Below are positions 24,780 through 35,633 of a DNA stretch of 64,000 bases, piece by piece; positions within the stretch are counted from its first letter, which is position 1; every line of letters starts with the position of its first letter. Both the position numbers and the translations under genes were made by a program. The notes beneath the pieces were generated by a model that was not told where the DNA came from, ran no database searches, and was given only the letters and a program-made list of their open reading frames with translations. Location of the stretch: the NCBI GenBank assembly GCA_002914845.1, contig JXTC01000278.1:83600-147599 (forward strand). The letters run 5' to 3'. The DNA is from Trema orientale (lineage: Eukaryota; Streptophyta; Magnoliopsida; Rosales; Cannabaceae).

Positions 24780-25141
24780 GGCTACGTTCGGTAAAGAGGA
24801 AAGAAAATAGGAGGGAAAGAAAATGTATAGGAAAGAAAGAAAAGTGTCTTTCCCTTATAATTGTTTGGTATGTATGAAGGAAAGAAAATTGGTATATTTT
24901 AAAATAATTATTTTAGCCTTTATATTATTATTTTAAAAATTAGTACACAAGGATAATTTAGTAAATTAAATTTTTCACTCCCTCTTTCTCTCCAATTGGA
25001 GAGGAAAATTTTTATGGGGCCCATATATTATTTTTCTCTCCCCTTTTCCTTCCTAGCAAACAATCCTGTTTTTCATTTTTCCTTCATTTTTCCCTCTAAC
25101 TCTTTCCTTCCTCTCACTTTTCCCTCTTACCAAACATAGCA
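24780..25141. mobile_element. PIF/Harbinger-like MITE, 362 bp
   Basis: Ends GGCTACGTTCGGTAA and, inverted, TGCTATGTTTGGTAA are flanked by TTA on both sides (24777-24779 and 25142-25144), matching the TWA target preference of PIF/Harbinger elements. The arms are purine-rich and pyrimidine-rich complements (GGAAAGAAAA against TTTCCTTCC). Nested inside the 24116-25782 element. Confidence 0.72.
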
Positions 25142-25319
25142 TTAGAGTTTCACTGAATAAGAAAATGGACAAATGGACTATCATGATGATAGATAGTAGA
25201 ATAACCAAATAAGAATTTTCTTTCAAGGTTGGCCAAATTAAATTAAACGCATAAATATCTTTTTTTTTCTTTTTTAATTAATGTGACTTATATCACTTTA
25301 CATGCAACAATTATTCCTT

Positions 25320-25324
<5 letters not shown>

Positions 25325-25400
<76 letters not shown>
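25325..25400. repeat. (TA)n microsatellite, about 38 units
   Basis: Uninterrupted TA dinucleotides at the inner edge of the right arm of the surrounding transposon. The longest simple repeat in the window, and able to form a cruciform. Confidence 0.95.
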
Positions 25401-25404
<4 letters not shown>

Positions 25405-25475
25405 TACACGGCGTAAAAGGGTGCTTTAATAAGAGAGTTTTTCTTAGAGCATTAGTAACATAGTTAAAAACATGG

Positions 25476-25675
25476 ATGATGCTAGATGCACAAACTATTT
25501 TACCAAATTTTTTGTACCAACATATGTGTGATGTGATTTGTTACCATTCAATTAGTGATAATGTTAATTATATTTATGGTAAATTTTAATACACTAATTG
25601 AATGGTGACAAATTATATGTCACATGTGTTGGTATTAAAAGTTTGGTACTAACTGAGACATCAAGCATTATTCTA
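25476..25675. mobile_element. Foldback MITE, 200 bp, nested in a transposon arm
   Basis: An inverted-repeat element with ends ATGATGCTAGATG and, inverted, AGAATAATGCTTGATG. It is flanked by AAAACATGG (25467-25475) and AAAACTTGG (25676-25684), a 9-bp duplication with one change. It interrupts the right arm of the 24116-25782 element at a point where the left arm is continuous. The 177-bp element at 2336-2512 has similar ends. Confidence 0.72.
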
Positions 25676-25784
25676 AAAACTTGGGTTTATGTAAGTGATT
25701 TTTCTAATAAGTGGCTAAATTACATCTACTTATTATCTTCCCTAACCTTAGGGAAGTTTTTTATTTCTCTATTGTAGAATTCCA

Positions 25785-26570
25785 AATATCAAATCCATCG
25801 AGTTTAAATTTTTAAACTAATGCACATTGTATTTAAAATGTTAGATTTAAAAGTATAGTGGAATTCTAGTACATGAACAGTTCTTAACGTTAGGGAACAC
25901 AATGTAGTATTATTTTTATTAATTGTTAAATGAGCTCTATTGTATTTTATTCTTAAAAAAAAAAGTGGTCTATTGTATGTGTGCATCTTACTTTCTTTGA
26001 TTTTAGCAATGGAAATATTTCTTTTGCTTGAGGAAAAAGACTATTAAACAAAAACCCAAATTTTTTTCCCAAAATACGAAGAACAAAAAGAAAAATGCAA
26101 TTTTGGCCTCCATCTTCCTTCGACGCCATTTCCGATGACGATCTCTGATGAACACCATAAGAGTCCATATATCTCCATGTCTTATATTTTCGCCAATTGA
26201 CAATGTCTTGACTCTCTCCTCAGCCTTCTCTGTCCCTTTTTCTCTCATTTAATTTTAAAATTCTACATGGCAGAACACCATAAATCAGAATTAAACCTCT
26301 CAAATTTATAAATCATACACCATATCAACATCCTCAAAACCACACCCAATTTAAAAATTCATAAAATTGAACAAACTCAACATAGATAGAAACAAAATTA
26401 TATGAAATAAAAGATAATTAACTAATCTCACTTTGCTAATAATAGGATATTATAAAATCTGAAAAAGGAAGAATGTAGAAAAAATTGTTAGAAAGCTACT
26501 GAAAAAAAAATACTCATAATAACCAAATTAGAGAGGGAAAGAGAGAAATTGTGGCATACCCAAGGAAGAG
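25785..26570. other. Gene-free stretch
   Basis: AT-rich DNA. Minus-strand open frames at 25953-26248 have mixed low-complexity composition and are not recognised. Nothing else is supported. Confidence 0.4.
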
Positions 26571-26574
26571 CTCC

Positions 26575-26785
26575 GGTGGAGCTTACAGTGGTGGTAGAAG
26601 AAGTTGGAGCGGTAGAGATGGAGCGGAGTGAAATAGGGTGGAGTAGTGGGCGGAGATGTTAGAGAGAGAGAGTGAGAGAGAGAGAGAGGTGATACTGGAA
26701 GTTGGAGCGTTGGAGATAGGGTGGAGTGGTGGGCGGAGATGTTAGAGAGAGAGAGAGAGAAGAAAAGAGAGAGAGAAAAAATGGA
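26575..26785. repeat. GA-rich minisatellite with (GA)n runs
   Basis: A segment GTGGGCGGAGATGTTAGAGA occurs twice (near 26647 and 26727), each followed by (GA)n, within a purine-rich stretch. On the minus strand it looks like a CT-rich leader, but no coding frame that I recognise follows. Confidence 0.55.
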
Positions 26786-26814
26786 GAAGAAAAAGAGGTT
26801 CTATTTCAATTTTA

Positions 26815-27350
26815 ATTGAGCTCTATTGCCGCGACATTTGTCGTTGCAATGAGTTTTAATTTTCGAAAAATATTTTATATTAATTTATCATTTATTTTTA
26901 CTTTTTAAAAAACATGTAAATGCTGCTCATTGCAATAACTTCAAAAAATTCTTTTTCAGAAAAATTTACCCGCAAAGATAGCGGGGGAAATGGACTTTCA
27001 ATTTTTTTTTTTCACACAGGTCTATATATATTTTTATTTTGTGAAATTTTCCTGCGACTATGGTGCAAGACATGGACTTGTCAATTTTTCACCTATTACC
27101 GTGATTTTTTACCTATTGTGCAATAGGTCGAATAATGAAATATTAGTACGATCTTAATTAGCCAAAAAATCTCAAAAGTATATATAACGACAGTTTTTTG
27201 TTATCGCAATTGTTGACTCTATTGCGACGATATTATTTCCCGACAATAAATATCATCGCAATATTGTTATCGCAATTGTTGACTCTATTGCGACGATATT
27301 ATTTCCCGGCAATAAATATCATCGCAATAAGTAACTTTGTTGTAGTTGCA
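26815..27350. mobile_element. Possible CACTA-type terminus with 66-bp tandem repeat
   Basis: A 66-bp unit with ATCGCAAT and TTGCGACGAT words occurs twice in near-perfect tandem (27201-27266 and 27267-27329), just before CTTTGTTGTAGTTG (27334-27347). That resembles the inverted CACTACAA terminus of CACTA elements, which carry short subterminal repeats. A similar word, TTGCCGCGACATTTGTCG, lies near 26824. No partner end or transposase was found, so the class is tentative. Confidence 0.35.
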
Positions 27351-27359
27351 AAAAATTAT

Positions 27360-28190
27360 ATAAAGTGAGATATATTTTTTTTTCCCCTCCTTGCACTTTA
27401 TATTTATATATATATATTTCACTTTTTTCAAATAGATTTGTAATTAAGATTTGTAATTGAGTAATATAATTCATGATAAAAACTTTAAATAGGTAATTAA
27501 ATAATATAATTCATGATAAAAACCTTTTTGGAACACCCATGGTTGACATACACCAACACGGATTGAAAATATGATTTACAATAAGGTCCAAAAAAGAAAA
27601 TTACACATAAAAGGTGAAAGGGAAATTAAGTACTTTAAAATAACAATGTAAGATTTTAAAATCACAAAATAAAATGAACATTAGAAGTGAGAAAATATTG
27701 ATATTTAGAACATTCAAAAGGGTGTGGTTGCCAACTACTATTCCCATTTCTAAATAATAAAATGACAAAATTACAGAAATTGACAAATTTAATTATAAAA
27801 TGATTAAAAAAAGTACTAATAAACACCGACTTTAAATCTTAAAACCCTTCTTTGAATTACTTAATTGAACCCAAATTAATATTCTTCGGAAGAGATCCAC
27901 ATATGCTTTTTATGACATGCATGCTTTAATAAACCAAAAACCATAAAAGGATCGATAGATATCACTGAATCCAGTACTAGCTAATAAAAAGATTACAACA
28001 AAACTAGTAATTAACTAACTTCTACTTGCATACAGAATGATACTAATTTTAGTAATGCACAACTACATTTGACACAAAACTAATACATAACATTAGTTTC
28101 AAAACTAGGGAGACCACTTAGCACATCGTCAACTATTTGAATCACTTGGACTTTGACAGTTTGCCGCCGCCAGCAGTTGTGGCCGGATGT
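27360..28190. other. 3' flank of the H2B variant gene
   Basis: AT-rich, gene-free. The part nearest 28196 must hold the 3' UTR of the minus-strand H2B gene. Two short near-duplicates (GTAATTRARTAATATAATTC, about 27450-27510) are the only repeat noticed. Confidence 0.45.
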
Positions 28191-28196
28191 TCATCA

Positions 28197-29192
28197 CTAT
28201 GACATATAGGTGGCGACCGCCTTAGCCCCCTCGGCGATGGCGTGCCGCCCGAGGTCTCCCGGCAAAACTAGCCTGACCGCCGCCTGAACCTCCCTCGAGG
28301 TCAACGTAACCTTGCCCGTATACGCCGCCAGCTTCGCCGACTCGCTGGCGAGCCTCTCGAACATGTCGTTCATCATGTTGTTGACCACCGTCATGGCCTT
28401 GGCCGAGATCGCCATCCCCGGATGAACCTGCTTCAAAACCCTAAACACATACCTCTTGTACTCCTCCCTCCCTGAACCCCCCTGCACCTGATCAAATCTC
28501 GTCCTCTTACTTCTACTCCTCCTCCTCCTCCTCCTGCCCCTCCTCTTTTCAGGTACTTGCTTCTTCAAAACGCCGTCGACGTTTTCCGCCGGTGGAACCG
28601 CTTTGACTTCTAGAGATTCTTTCTGGGTTTGGGTTTCTTCTTCTTCTTTTTGTTTACTAGTTTTTTCGGTTTGGTCTTGATCATCTTGATGATCATCTTC
28701 TTCTTCTTGACTAGTGGCTTCCTGGGTTTTGGCTTGATCATCATCTTCTTCTTCTTGACTAGTAGCTTCCTGGGTTTTGGCTTGATCATCGTCTTCTTCT
28801 TCTTCTTCTTCTTCTTGTTTACTAGTTTTTTCGGTCAGGGCTTGATCATCTTGATGATCTTCTTCTTCTTCTTCTTCTTGTTGAGGAGTAGCTTTCTGGG
28901 TTTTGGCTTGATCATCTTCTTCTTGTTGAGTAGCAATACTTTTCTGGGTCTGGGCTTGATTTTCTTGTTGTTGTTGTTGAGTAGTAGTGGTAGTACTCTT
29001 CTGGGCTCTGTCTTCGACTGGAATAGTCTTGAGAATATGCTCTTGATGATATGTAGTAGTAGTTGTAGTAGTAAGATCATCTTCTTTGATGATCTCATGG
29101 TTCTGGCTATTGGATTCAACTAGTGCTACTTCAACAGTTTCTTGTACAACTTTCTTTACAGAGACCACCCTCCTTGACCGCTTTGGAGCCAT
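28197..29192 (-). CDS. H2B.8: Histone H2B variant of the H2B.8/H2B.S class with very long N-terminal tail
   Basis: Intronless 331-residue frame. The last ~90 residues (about 243-331) are a full H2B histone fold: [11 protein letters not shown] (257-267), the alpha2 helix, [18 protein letters not shown] (297-314) and the C-terminal helix. Residues about 15-215 form a low-complexity tail. It has Thr runs (41-47 and 67-71), a Gln run (72-76), then a Glu/Asp/Gln core with an exact 16-residue tandem repeat at 143-158 and 159-174 and larger echoes at 109-126 and 164-181. An Arg-rich block (217-232) abuts the fold. Canonical plant H2B is about 145 residues; Arabidopsis H2B.8 (At1g08170, from memory) is about 240, with a disordered tail that compacts sperm and seed chromatin by phase separation. 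The usual C-terminal ubiquitinated Lys is Thr328 here. An ACGTGG ABRE-like core lies about 190 bp upstream (29382-29387). The assignment to H2B is firm; the subclass rests on tail and divergence. Confidence 0.9.
   Translation of the reverse strand: MAPKRSRRVVSVKKVVQETVEVALVESNSQNHEIIKEDDLTTTTTTTYHQEHILKTIPVEDRAQKSTTTTTQQQQQENQAQTQKSIATQQEEDDQAKTQKATPQQEEEEEEDHQDDQALTEKTSKQEEEEEEEDDDQAKTQEATSQEEEDDDQAKTQEATSQEEEDDHQDDQDQTEKTSKQKEEEETQTQKESLEVKAVPPAENVDGVLKKQVPEKRRGRRRRRRSRSKRTRFDQVQGGSGREEYKRYVFRVLKQVHPGMAISAKAMTVVNNMMNDMFERLASESAKLAAYTGKVTLTSREVQAAVRLVLPGDLGRHAIAEGAKAVATYMS
28700..28960. repeat. In-frame 48-bp tandem repeat inside the H2B tail
   Basis: Two near-identical 48-bp units (about 28700-28747 and 28748-28795) encode the 16-residue acidic repeat. 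Diverged relatives lie on either side, with TTC-rich (GAA on the coding strand) expansions between. All unit lengths are multiples of three, so the frame is kept. Confidence 0.75.
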
Positions 29193-30300
29193 AACATTCT
29201 AAATATTTCCCTCTTCAAAGAAACAATTTGAATATAATATGGATGTATAAAATGGCATAAAAACCTAGCTGGTTAGTTACAGTTGTGGCGATAAGTGGTA
29301 TATAGTGGTAACTTCTTGGTGGGGGAAGCTGGGACTGACAAGTGGAGGACATGTGTCAACTTGATTCTGAACTTAAAGGCTACGTGGGTAAAAGTAAAAA
29401 CGGCAACGGTTTATCTGGAACCCTCAAAGGCTTTTTTTTTTTTTTATTTGTTTGTTTTTTTTACTTATAATAATAATAATATTTTGGGTGCTTGGGCCCT
29501 TATCAACGTTTTCTCATCGTAAATTGAACCAACATAAACATGTTCCAGTTCCTTCAGGTCTAGGACATTCTTGGTTTACATTACTGGTTTTAACATTATT
29601 GCTCTTTTTTTTTTTCTGAGCAAACAAAAAAAAAAATTTTTATTGCTCCTTTTGTCCTCCTCATTGGATAGTTTTGGATGAACATGAATTTTCCTACTTG
29701 TTTAGTTACATGGAATTAAAACAGAAAAATAAGACAAAATATAAAATGAAAGAAAGAGAGCATGATTGAATAATTAAGTTGCAATGCAAACTGGAGGGAA
29801 TGTCACGTGGATATTTGGATTGTTTGTAAGGATGTTTTAGAAAATAATTTTTTAATGGTGTCAATGTGTGTGAAGTCCATCACATTATTTGTGACTATAT
29901 AATAATTGTGACTTATTTAGGCTCAATTAGTGGTCAGAAATTGTGTAAATCCCGTAATAAACTACTACTATGATGCTACTAAAAATTATTCTTCAAATTA
30001 CTCTTAGAAAAATCATTTTAGTAAAATACTCTCCTTTAGGTCTCATTTCCCTAAATTGAACCATTCACAAAGCCTAAATTCCTCGATATGTCATGGACGG
30101 ATTACTAGCTAGGCCCAGATCTATATTGTTATAAATGGGCTCTGTATAAGAATGCCCCACGTATAGGGGTACTGATTAATGTAGGGGATGGAAAAAAAAT
30201 ATCCCACTTTTGAAGGTGTGATTTAGTAGATATTCTTTTTTGATTTTACGAAAAAATATATCCATTTCTTAATAGTAATGATTTGTGTTTACCATCGTAT
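29193..30300. other. Upstream region of the H2B variant gene
   Basis: Promoter side of the minus-strand H2B gene. TATA-like words lie at 29232-29250, and an ACGTGG core at 29382-29387 in a GC-richer patch (29290-29420). Beyond that the DNA is AT-rich with T and A tracts (29431-29444 and 29608-29640) and no gene. Confidence 0.45.
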
Positions 30301-30303
30301 CTC

Positions 30304-30790
30304 TGATAAATTATTTATTTACTATTACTGTAAAGTGATATATTATTTATCACTACTATAAAGTGATATATTATTTATTTACTACGACTTAAAAAAATTA
30401 ATAACTTATTTATAGTGACATATTTACCATTATACCTAAATTATTTATTTATCACTATTATGAAGTGGTGTGACGTTCATTTATCATGATTTAAAAAAAT
30501 TTATTACTTAATTATAGTGTATATTTATTATTATAATTCTGATAAATTATTTATTTGCCACTATTATAACGTGGTATATCATTCATTTATCATGACTTAA
30601 AAAAATTTATCATTTATATAAAATAATATATTTATGATTATACTCCTGATAAATTACTTATTTATTACTATTATGAAGTGGTATATCATTTATTTACCAT
30701 AACTTAAAAAAATTTATCACTTATTTATAATGGTATATTTACCATTATATTTTTGATAAATTATTTATTTACCATGGTCTCAAAACAATT
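30304..30790. repeat. Tandem repeat, 107-bp period
   Basis: Units beginning GATAAATTATTTATTT start near 30304, 30434, 30541, 30648 and 30755. The last three intervals are 107 bp; the first is longer because of an internal small duplication. The recurring content is ATTTACCACTATTATRAAGT and CTTAAAAAAATTTATCA. No coding potential, and too AT-rich and diverged to be a CRISPR-like array. Confidence 0.8.
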
Positions 30791-30794
30791 TACC

Positions 30795-32850
30795 ATTGAT
30801 ATACATTGGCATATAAATTACTGATATACTACTAAGTTTAATTGTTGGCATATAAATTACTGATATGCTACTAATTTTAATTACCTTTCCTTAAAAAAAA
30901 AATTCAAATAAATTACTGATATACTACTAATTTTTATTTAATTGAAAATTATATTTTTTACCATGTAAATCAATGATATAAAATTGATATACCATTTTTA
31001 TCGGAAAATAATTTAATAAGTTATTATATTTTTTTTTGTGAATTGCTAGTATATCACCGTAAGTACCACCCAACTAGTAATTTAATGTTAGTTCTAACGT
31101 TCCTCCACCGGCTGATTATTAGGATTTTGATGAAGTATAATCCACCCAAAACTTTCCCGATATATATTATATACATATACTTTCGTAATTTAATTCGTCT
31201 ATAATAGGAATGAAAAAAAAAAAGAAAAAGAAAAAGAAAAAGAAAGAACCAAAGTCGTTAAAAAAATCTGAGAATGAAAAATCGTTTAAGAAAAATTGAT
31301 CGAAATGGTATAACTCATCGATCTCTAAAAGCCAGAATTATTTGAATAATAATAATAGCAATAACAGTATTATTCCACTGTTTGAAAACAAAGTCCCAAA
31401 TCCTCGATCTCAAAAGCTCAATCTCCAAATAGAGAGTTGCTTCTCCTTTGAATTTGGGTCGAAGCATTAAATTCCCTTTCCCAAATCGACGGTTCGAGCT
31501 CAATCTCCACCGCTTCGTCGACTTGGAAAGCAGTCCTTGATAATTTTGCAAGAGGAAGATGTGTTTCGTCAGCGACAACAAAGTTCCAAGTTTTTGGTCA
31601 AAACAACGATGTAGATGAGAGAGAAGGGGAACTCGAGAAGGAAGAGGAATAACACAAAGGACAAAAGTGGAATAGAAAAATTATTATTTCAAAAAAGGGG
31701 CATAAATATTAACTCAAAAGGAAAAAGTGATATGCACCAAACCAGGGTGCCAAAAAAGGGCACCTCTTGTAGTTTCCTCATTCTTTCATTCTTCTCGTAA
31801 TTAAAAGCGTTGGGCTCGGAGAACAATTGTAAAGGGTGCTAGAAAAAAGCCCGTGAGGCAGAACAATGTATGTTCTGAGGGATACCAAAGAACCTGCGAA
31901 AAATGCCGAGTTTCGAACCAAATTATAGAATGTGTGTCTCGAGTCTATATTCTTGCCATTTTGAGGAATTTAGTTGTGTGGGGACAACCTTCCCTGCGTA
32001 CTCTATATATTACATATATTTGGTTACATTTCAACGGTGGTGATCATGATACAGTTAATTACATAAATCTTAATTAATATATGGAGACTGCAACATGTGC
32101 GAAATGTGATATCCCATGTGCTAGAAGTAGCGTGTAAACTAGACTGAAAATTAATGGTGATAACTGTCATTGGTGCTGATCAATGTTACATTGCGTAGAC
32201 CCCAATAATGTCTACTGACAGTCTGATAGACACCAATTTTGTTACTTTTATTATTATGTATATGGATTCCCTAGTTTATTGTCATATATAAACTACTGTA
32301 TCGGCTATTTTAATTTGAAATTGCTTTGAGACAATTTCAGCAAAAAATTGGGGTTTGATAAATCTGCTTTCAGTTAAATTATTTCGTAACATATGCTACC
32401 TTATAAAGTTGCTATCAGAAGTAAAAGGTACGTAGTCACGGCTTTAAACTAATTTCTAAGCACACATCGGTTGGAAAAAATGAAACTCCCAAAGTAATTT
32501 TTGGAATTGCAAAAATAGGATGAAACTTCCAAAAACTGCCAAATTTGTTTTAATTGGATCTACAAATTTACCATATTAATCTAGATTAAAATTGACTTGT
32601 TTAGAGAAACTGGAATCAGTTTTATCTAAACCTTAAAATGTTTAGTGCTATATTAAATATGTAAATTTTATTATTTAGAAATTGACTTCAATTTTTTCTA
32701 AAACGTTTAAGTGAAAAAATATTTATTGGAATTAAATCTTAGTTAATTCTATATTTGTAATATCCACTATATATGAAACCTATAAATTGACTCTTCTCTT
32801 CAGGAAAATACACGTATAGAAGAAATTTTTTTCTCTTTTCTCTTTTCTCA
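30795..32850. other. Gene-free stretch with a GC-richer patch
   Basis: Mostly AT-rich. The patch 31330-31620 is less AT-rich and open on the minus strand (31315-31581), but its product matches no family I know and may be transposon-derived or random. Small direct repeats (GATATACTACTAANTTTTA) occur at 30820-30930. An (AAAAAG)n run lies at 31214-31242. Confidence 0.4.
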
Positions 32851-33010
32851 AATCTATAGTGTGGGCTTTAGTGTGATAGAGTTTGGGCATCTTTCAGTTT
32901 ATCGGAGTAGCGTTGTAGTGCAACAATCGCTGCTCATCAATAGTTGTATCTTGGGAGATTAACACTTAACCCTCGATTGCACCCAACGAGACGAATCTAT
33001 TTTAAGAAGA
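32760..33010. mobile_element. LTR-like fragment
   Basis: About 150 bp here (32862-33010), with GAGTTTGGGCAT, CGGAGTAGCG, TCATCAATAGTTGTATC and TTGGGAGAT, is colinear with 53066-53200 (GGGTTTGGGCAC, GGGAGTAGC, TCATCAACTGTTTTATC, CTGGGCGAT). In both places it follows a TATA-like and CT-rich stretch, like an LTR R/U5 region. The borders are not resolved. Confidence 0.4.
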
Positions 33011-33014
33011 TTAT

Positions 33015-34415
33015 GTGATACACAAGCAATAGTTCATCGTTATAATTCGAATGCCTATTGTTAATTTCGGTTTTGTTTATATTTCATAGTTTTGTTTTAA
33101 ATAATATCGTTGTTGTTTTTTATTCATCATATATATGTTGTAATTCTAATATTTGTTTGTCCCTATATATATACGTGTCATATGCATATTTTAGCTCACA
33201 ACATCTATTTCAAGTTTAAAGTTTAAGGTTAAAATAACTCGACTTCTTATAGAAAAGAAAAAAGGAAAAACCGTTTGGTTTGATTTTATAAGCAGTTGGT
33301 ATGGAATCTAATACAATTATTTCGAGAACTTAATTAAGAGATCTAGATCTTTACTCTACGTACTGCAAGTAGAGGCCATATTATTGTGAATGTACAACTT
33401 GATAATTGTCTGCCTTCTCAGCTGTTATTTTACAAGTACCACGCAGTGCACCATATATATTAAATACCATTACTTCTCCGCACATGACTAAACTTCCAAA
33501 TTATTGAAAATGAAAAAGACCCATTTTCAATGGAGAAGTTTACTGCTCCATTGGTACGTACCGTGGTCCTCGTTGAGTACTACAGTCTACAAATGATTAA
33601 AGCAGATACTTACCAGTTACAACTTTCGAATTCAAATCCGGCGGTTTGAGTCATAAAATTATAATATAATTTCAAAATGTGAATTTGTAAATTGGATATA
33701 TGCAGCCACAACTCTTCCTAGATTATTTATGGAATTAATTAAAACTATAAAATTAGATCAATTTCTTCTCCTAGGTAGAAAGCACCTCTAGAACTAATTA
33801 ATAGACAAACGAAATGAGATCACAAAGAAATTAAGATGAAATGAAGCCAAATTACGATAATGGAATAGAATTATAATACTTGAATTATTGTCTTTTACAG
33901 TATATATACAAATAATACACCGATATTAATTATTGAGAGGTCACTGATTGTACTAATTATATTGAAGACGCATCATATTGTAGAGATAGATTCATTACAT
34001 ATATATAAACTATGATCTCACTTTAAATCACTAGGCGCCATATACGTATGTACAAGATAATTATAAAAATAATACAAGACAAGATTAATTGTGATCTGCA
34101 AAATACTAGGTTGTTGCTTTTAACTTCGGAACTTAGAGCTAAAAAAACAAAGGAAGATATGTGTTCATATTGATTCAGANTTTTCCTTTTTCTTTTAAAA
34201 AAAAAAAAAAAAACAAGACAATATTATAGAAGAAACGCAGTACTATTATTCATATAATTCAACTATATTTATATGACCAATTAAGAGGAAATTAATATCT
34301 ACAAGAAGATCGTGATCATATATCCAAAAGTATATATATATATATATACCTAGATAATAATTATTAGTATTCAAGGAATAACTATAGATATAGGGCTATA
34401 CATGTGTGTAGATTA
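33015..34415. other. 3' flank of the SMR gene and gene-free stretch
   Basis: AT-rich DNA with no recognised gene. One ambiguous base lies at 34180 beside an A tract, a probable assembly patch. The 3' UTR of the minus-strand SMR gene should lie within the last few hundred bases. Confidence 0.4.
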
Positions 34416-34805
34416 TCATACACTCTTACATCTCTTCTTATGCCTACTCAATTGTTGGAAGGTTGATTTGAAGAAGGACTCTACCTCTTCACGGGCGGTG
34501 GATTCAAAGAAGTGCAACTCTGAAAATTTTCTCTTGTTGACAAAAACTTGCCGATCAGGAGCTGGTTTTCTTGGGGTTGGAGGACAGCTTTGAATTTTCG
34601 GTATCTTCTGATCGTCAGAAGTCGGCGTACGACAGTTCTTGTACTTCTCTTTCTTCTCACCTTCTTCATCTTCATTATGATCAGCTGATACTAATAATAG
34701 CTGCTCAAGTGCTAATTTTGGTTTAGCAGCTTCTTCTAAATATTCTTGATGATGATCGTGATCATCTTGTTGATCATCATGATCAGGCAGGTTAGGGTTA
34801 GACAT
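34416..34805 (-). CDS. SMR: SIAMESE-RELATED (SMR) cyclin-dependent kinase inhibitor
   Basis: Intronless frame of 129 residues, the normal size and gene structure for SIM/SMR proteins. The first 50 residues are acidic and His/Asp-rich. The family core is present: Cys58-Arg-Thr-Pro-Thr-Ser (58-63), Lys-Ile-Pro (67-69) and a Cys-Pro-Pro-x-Pro-Arg-Lys-Pro block (74-81). A C-terminal Arg-Glu-Glu-Val-Glu-Ser-Phe-Phe segment (105-112) and a basic tail follow, as in the SIM/LGO group. SMR proteins bind CDK-cyclin complexes in the nucleus and promote exit from mitosis and the switch to endoreduplication, often in trichomes, epidermis or under stress. Which subgroup this belongs to is not certain. The ATG at 34805 is the first in frame. 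A (CT)n tract on the sense strand lies about 85-110 bp upstream in the probable leader. Confidence 0.9.
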   Translation of the reverse strand: MSNPNLPDHDDQQDDHDHHQEYLEEAAKPKLALEQLLLVSADHNEDEEGEKKEKYKNCRTPTSDDQKIPKIQSCPPTPRKPAPDRQVFVNKRKFSELHFFESTAREEVESFFKSTFQQLSRHKKRCKSV

Positions 34806-34889
34806 GGAGGTGAGTTTTGAACCCTAATTGAGAAAAATGGTAGCTATTTTCAAAGAGAAAGAGGTAGAAATACGAGCTAGTTATAGCTT

Positions 34890-34914
34890 GAGAGAGAGAG
34901 AGAGAGAGAGAGAG
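34890..34914. repeat. (GA)n microsatellite, (CT)n on the sense strand of the SMR leader
   Basis: About twelve GA dinucleotides, 85-110 bp upstream of the SMR start codon on its template strand; a candidate GAGA/BPC-binding tract. Confidence 0.85.
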
Positions 34915-35057
34915 TGCGTGAGAAAGTGAGAGTTTGACAAATTTTCTCTTATCTTCAGCTAGAAGCTATTTAGCCTATGTAGTATGTAGTCCACTTATTA
35001 GCACCTTCTTCTCTTGTACTCTTCTTATTTTTATTTTATATATATATATATATATTT

Positions 35058-35246
35058 AGGGCACCAATCCAGTAGATATATTTTTTTTATCTATACATAA
35101 GTATCAATTTGGCCAATGAAAATTTATTATGCATATTTTTATGTACCTCATAATAGCCATTAGATTACCATTAAATGATGATCCAACGGCTTAAAAAAAA
35201 AAACCCACACATAAGTAAAGAAAATACCTACTGAATTGGGCGCCGT
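35058..35246. mobile_element. MITE, 'CCAATCCAGTAG' family, copy A
   Basis: Bounded by GGGCACCAATCCAGTAGATA and, inverted, GGCGCCCAATTCAGTAGGTA, with the family core GATCCAACGGC inside. Inserted next to TA repeats. First of four copies in the window. Confidence 0.7.
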
Positions 35247-35633
35247 ATATTTAATGTGTTTACGGCATATATTATATGTGTTCCAGTTAAATTGATAATT
35301 TAATTTCCGTTGCCTTCAACAAATAGGGAGAATACTGTTAATAATGATAGCCCATTCAGCATTTCTTTCACATTAATTCATGAGTAGGGACAATATATTT
35401 TTAATGATTTATATGCTTATATGTAGCACGAATATTCTTTATAATATTACAATTTCTTCTAATCATGTACACAAAATTTCCCTTTACTACAGTACTTGAA
35501 TTTCAAGTTTTTCGGTGGTTTAATAAAGATCACTATGATGTATTATAAAAATCCAGAGGCACAATGATTAAGTACACATAATTAATTATAAAAAAAAGTA
35601 TATAGTAAATGATAATCATATATATACATATAG

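Larger units (their letters stand above)
24116..25782. mobile_element. TIR transposon carrying two younger insertions
   Basis: The left arm (about 24116-24300) begins GAATTCTACAATAGGGAAAT. It matches, inverted, the right arm in two blocks (25676-25782 and about 25400-25470); the split is a MITE insertion at 25476-25675. Shared inner words include AAACTTCC, AGGTTA, GATAATAAG, ACTTACATAAACC and GTGTAAGTTT. The 1.67-kb element also contains a Harbinger-like element (24780-25141) and a long TA microsatellite. No target duplication was found, and no transposase frame is present. Confidence 0.75.

Noticed and set aside
28629..29123. 164-codon open frame on the plus strand opposite the H2B gene
   Set aside because: It is the antisense of the Glu/Gln repeat tail (TTC and TTG runs) and has no independent support.
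30304..30790. CRISPR-like array
   Set aside because: Plant nuclear context; units are whole diverged 107-bp repeats without constant-repeat/unique-spacer structure.
31315..31581. Minus-strand open segment of 88 codons
   Set aside because: No family recognised, no convincing splice context, and no conserved motif; left as intergenic.
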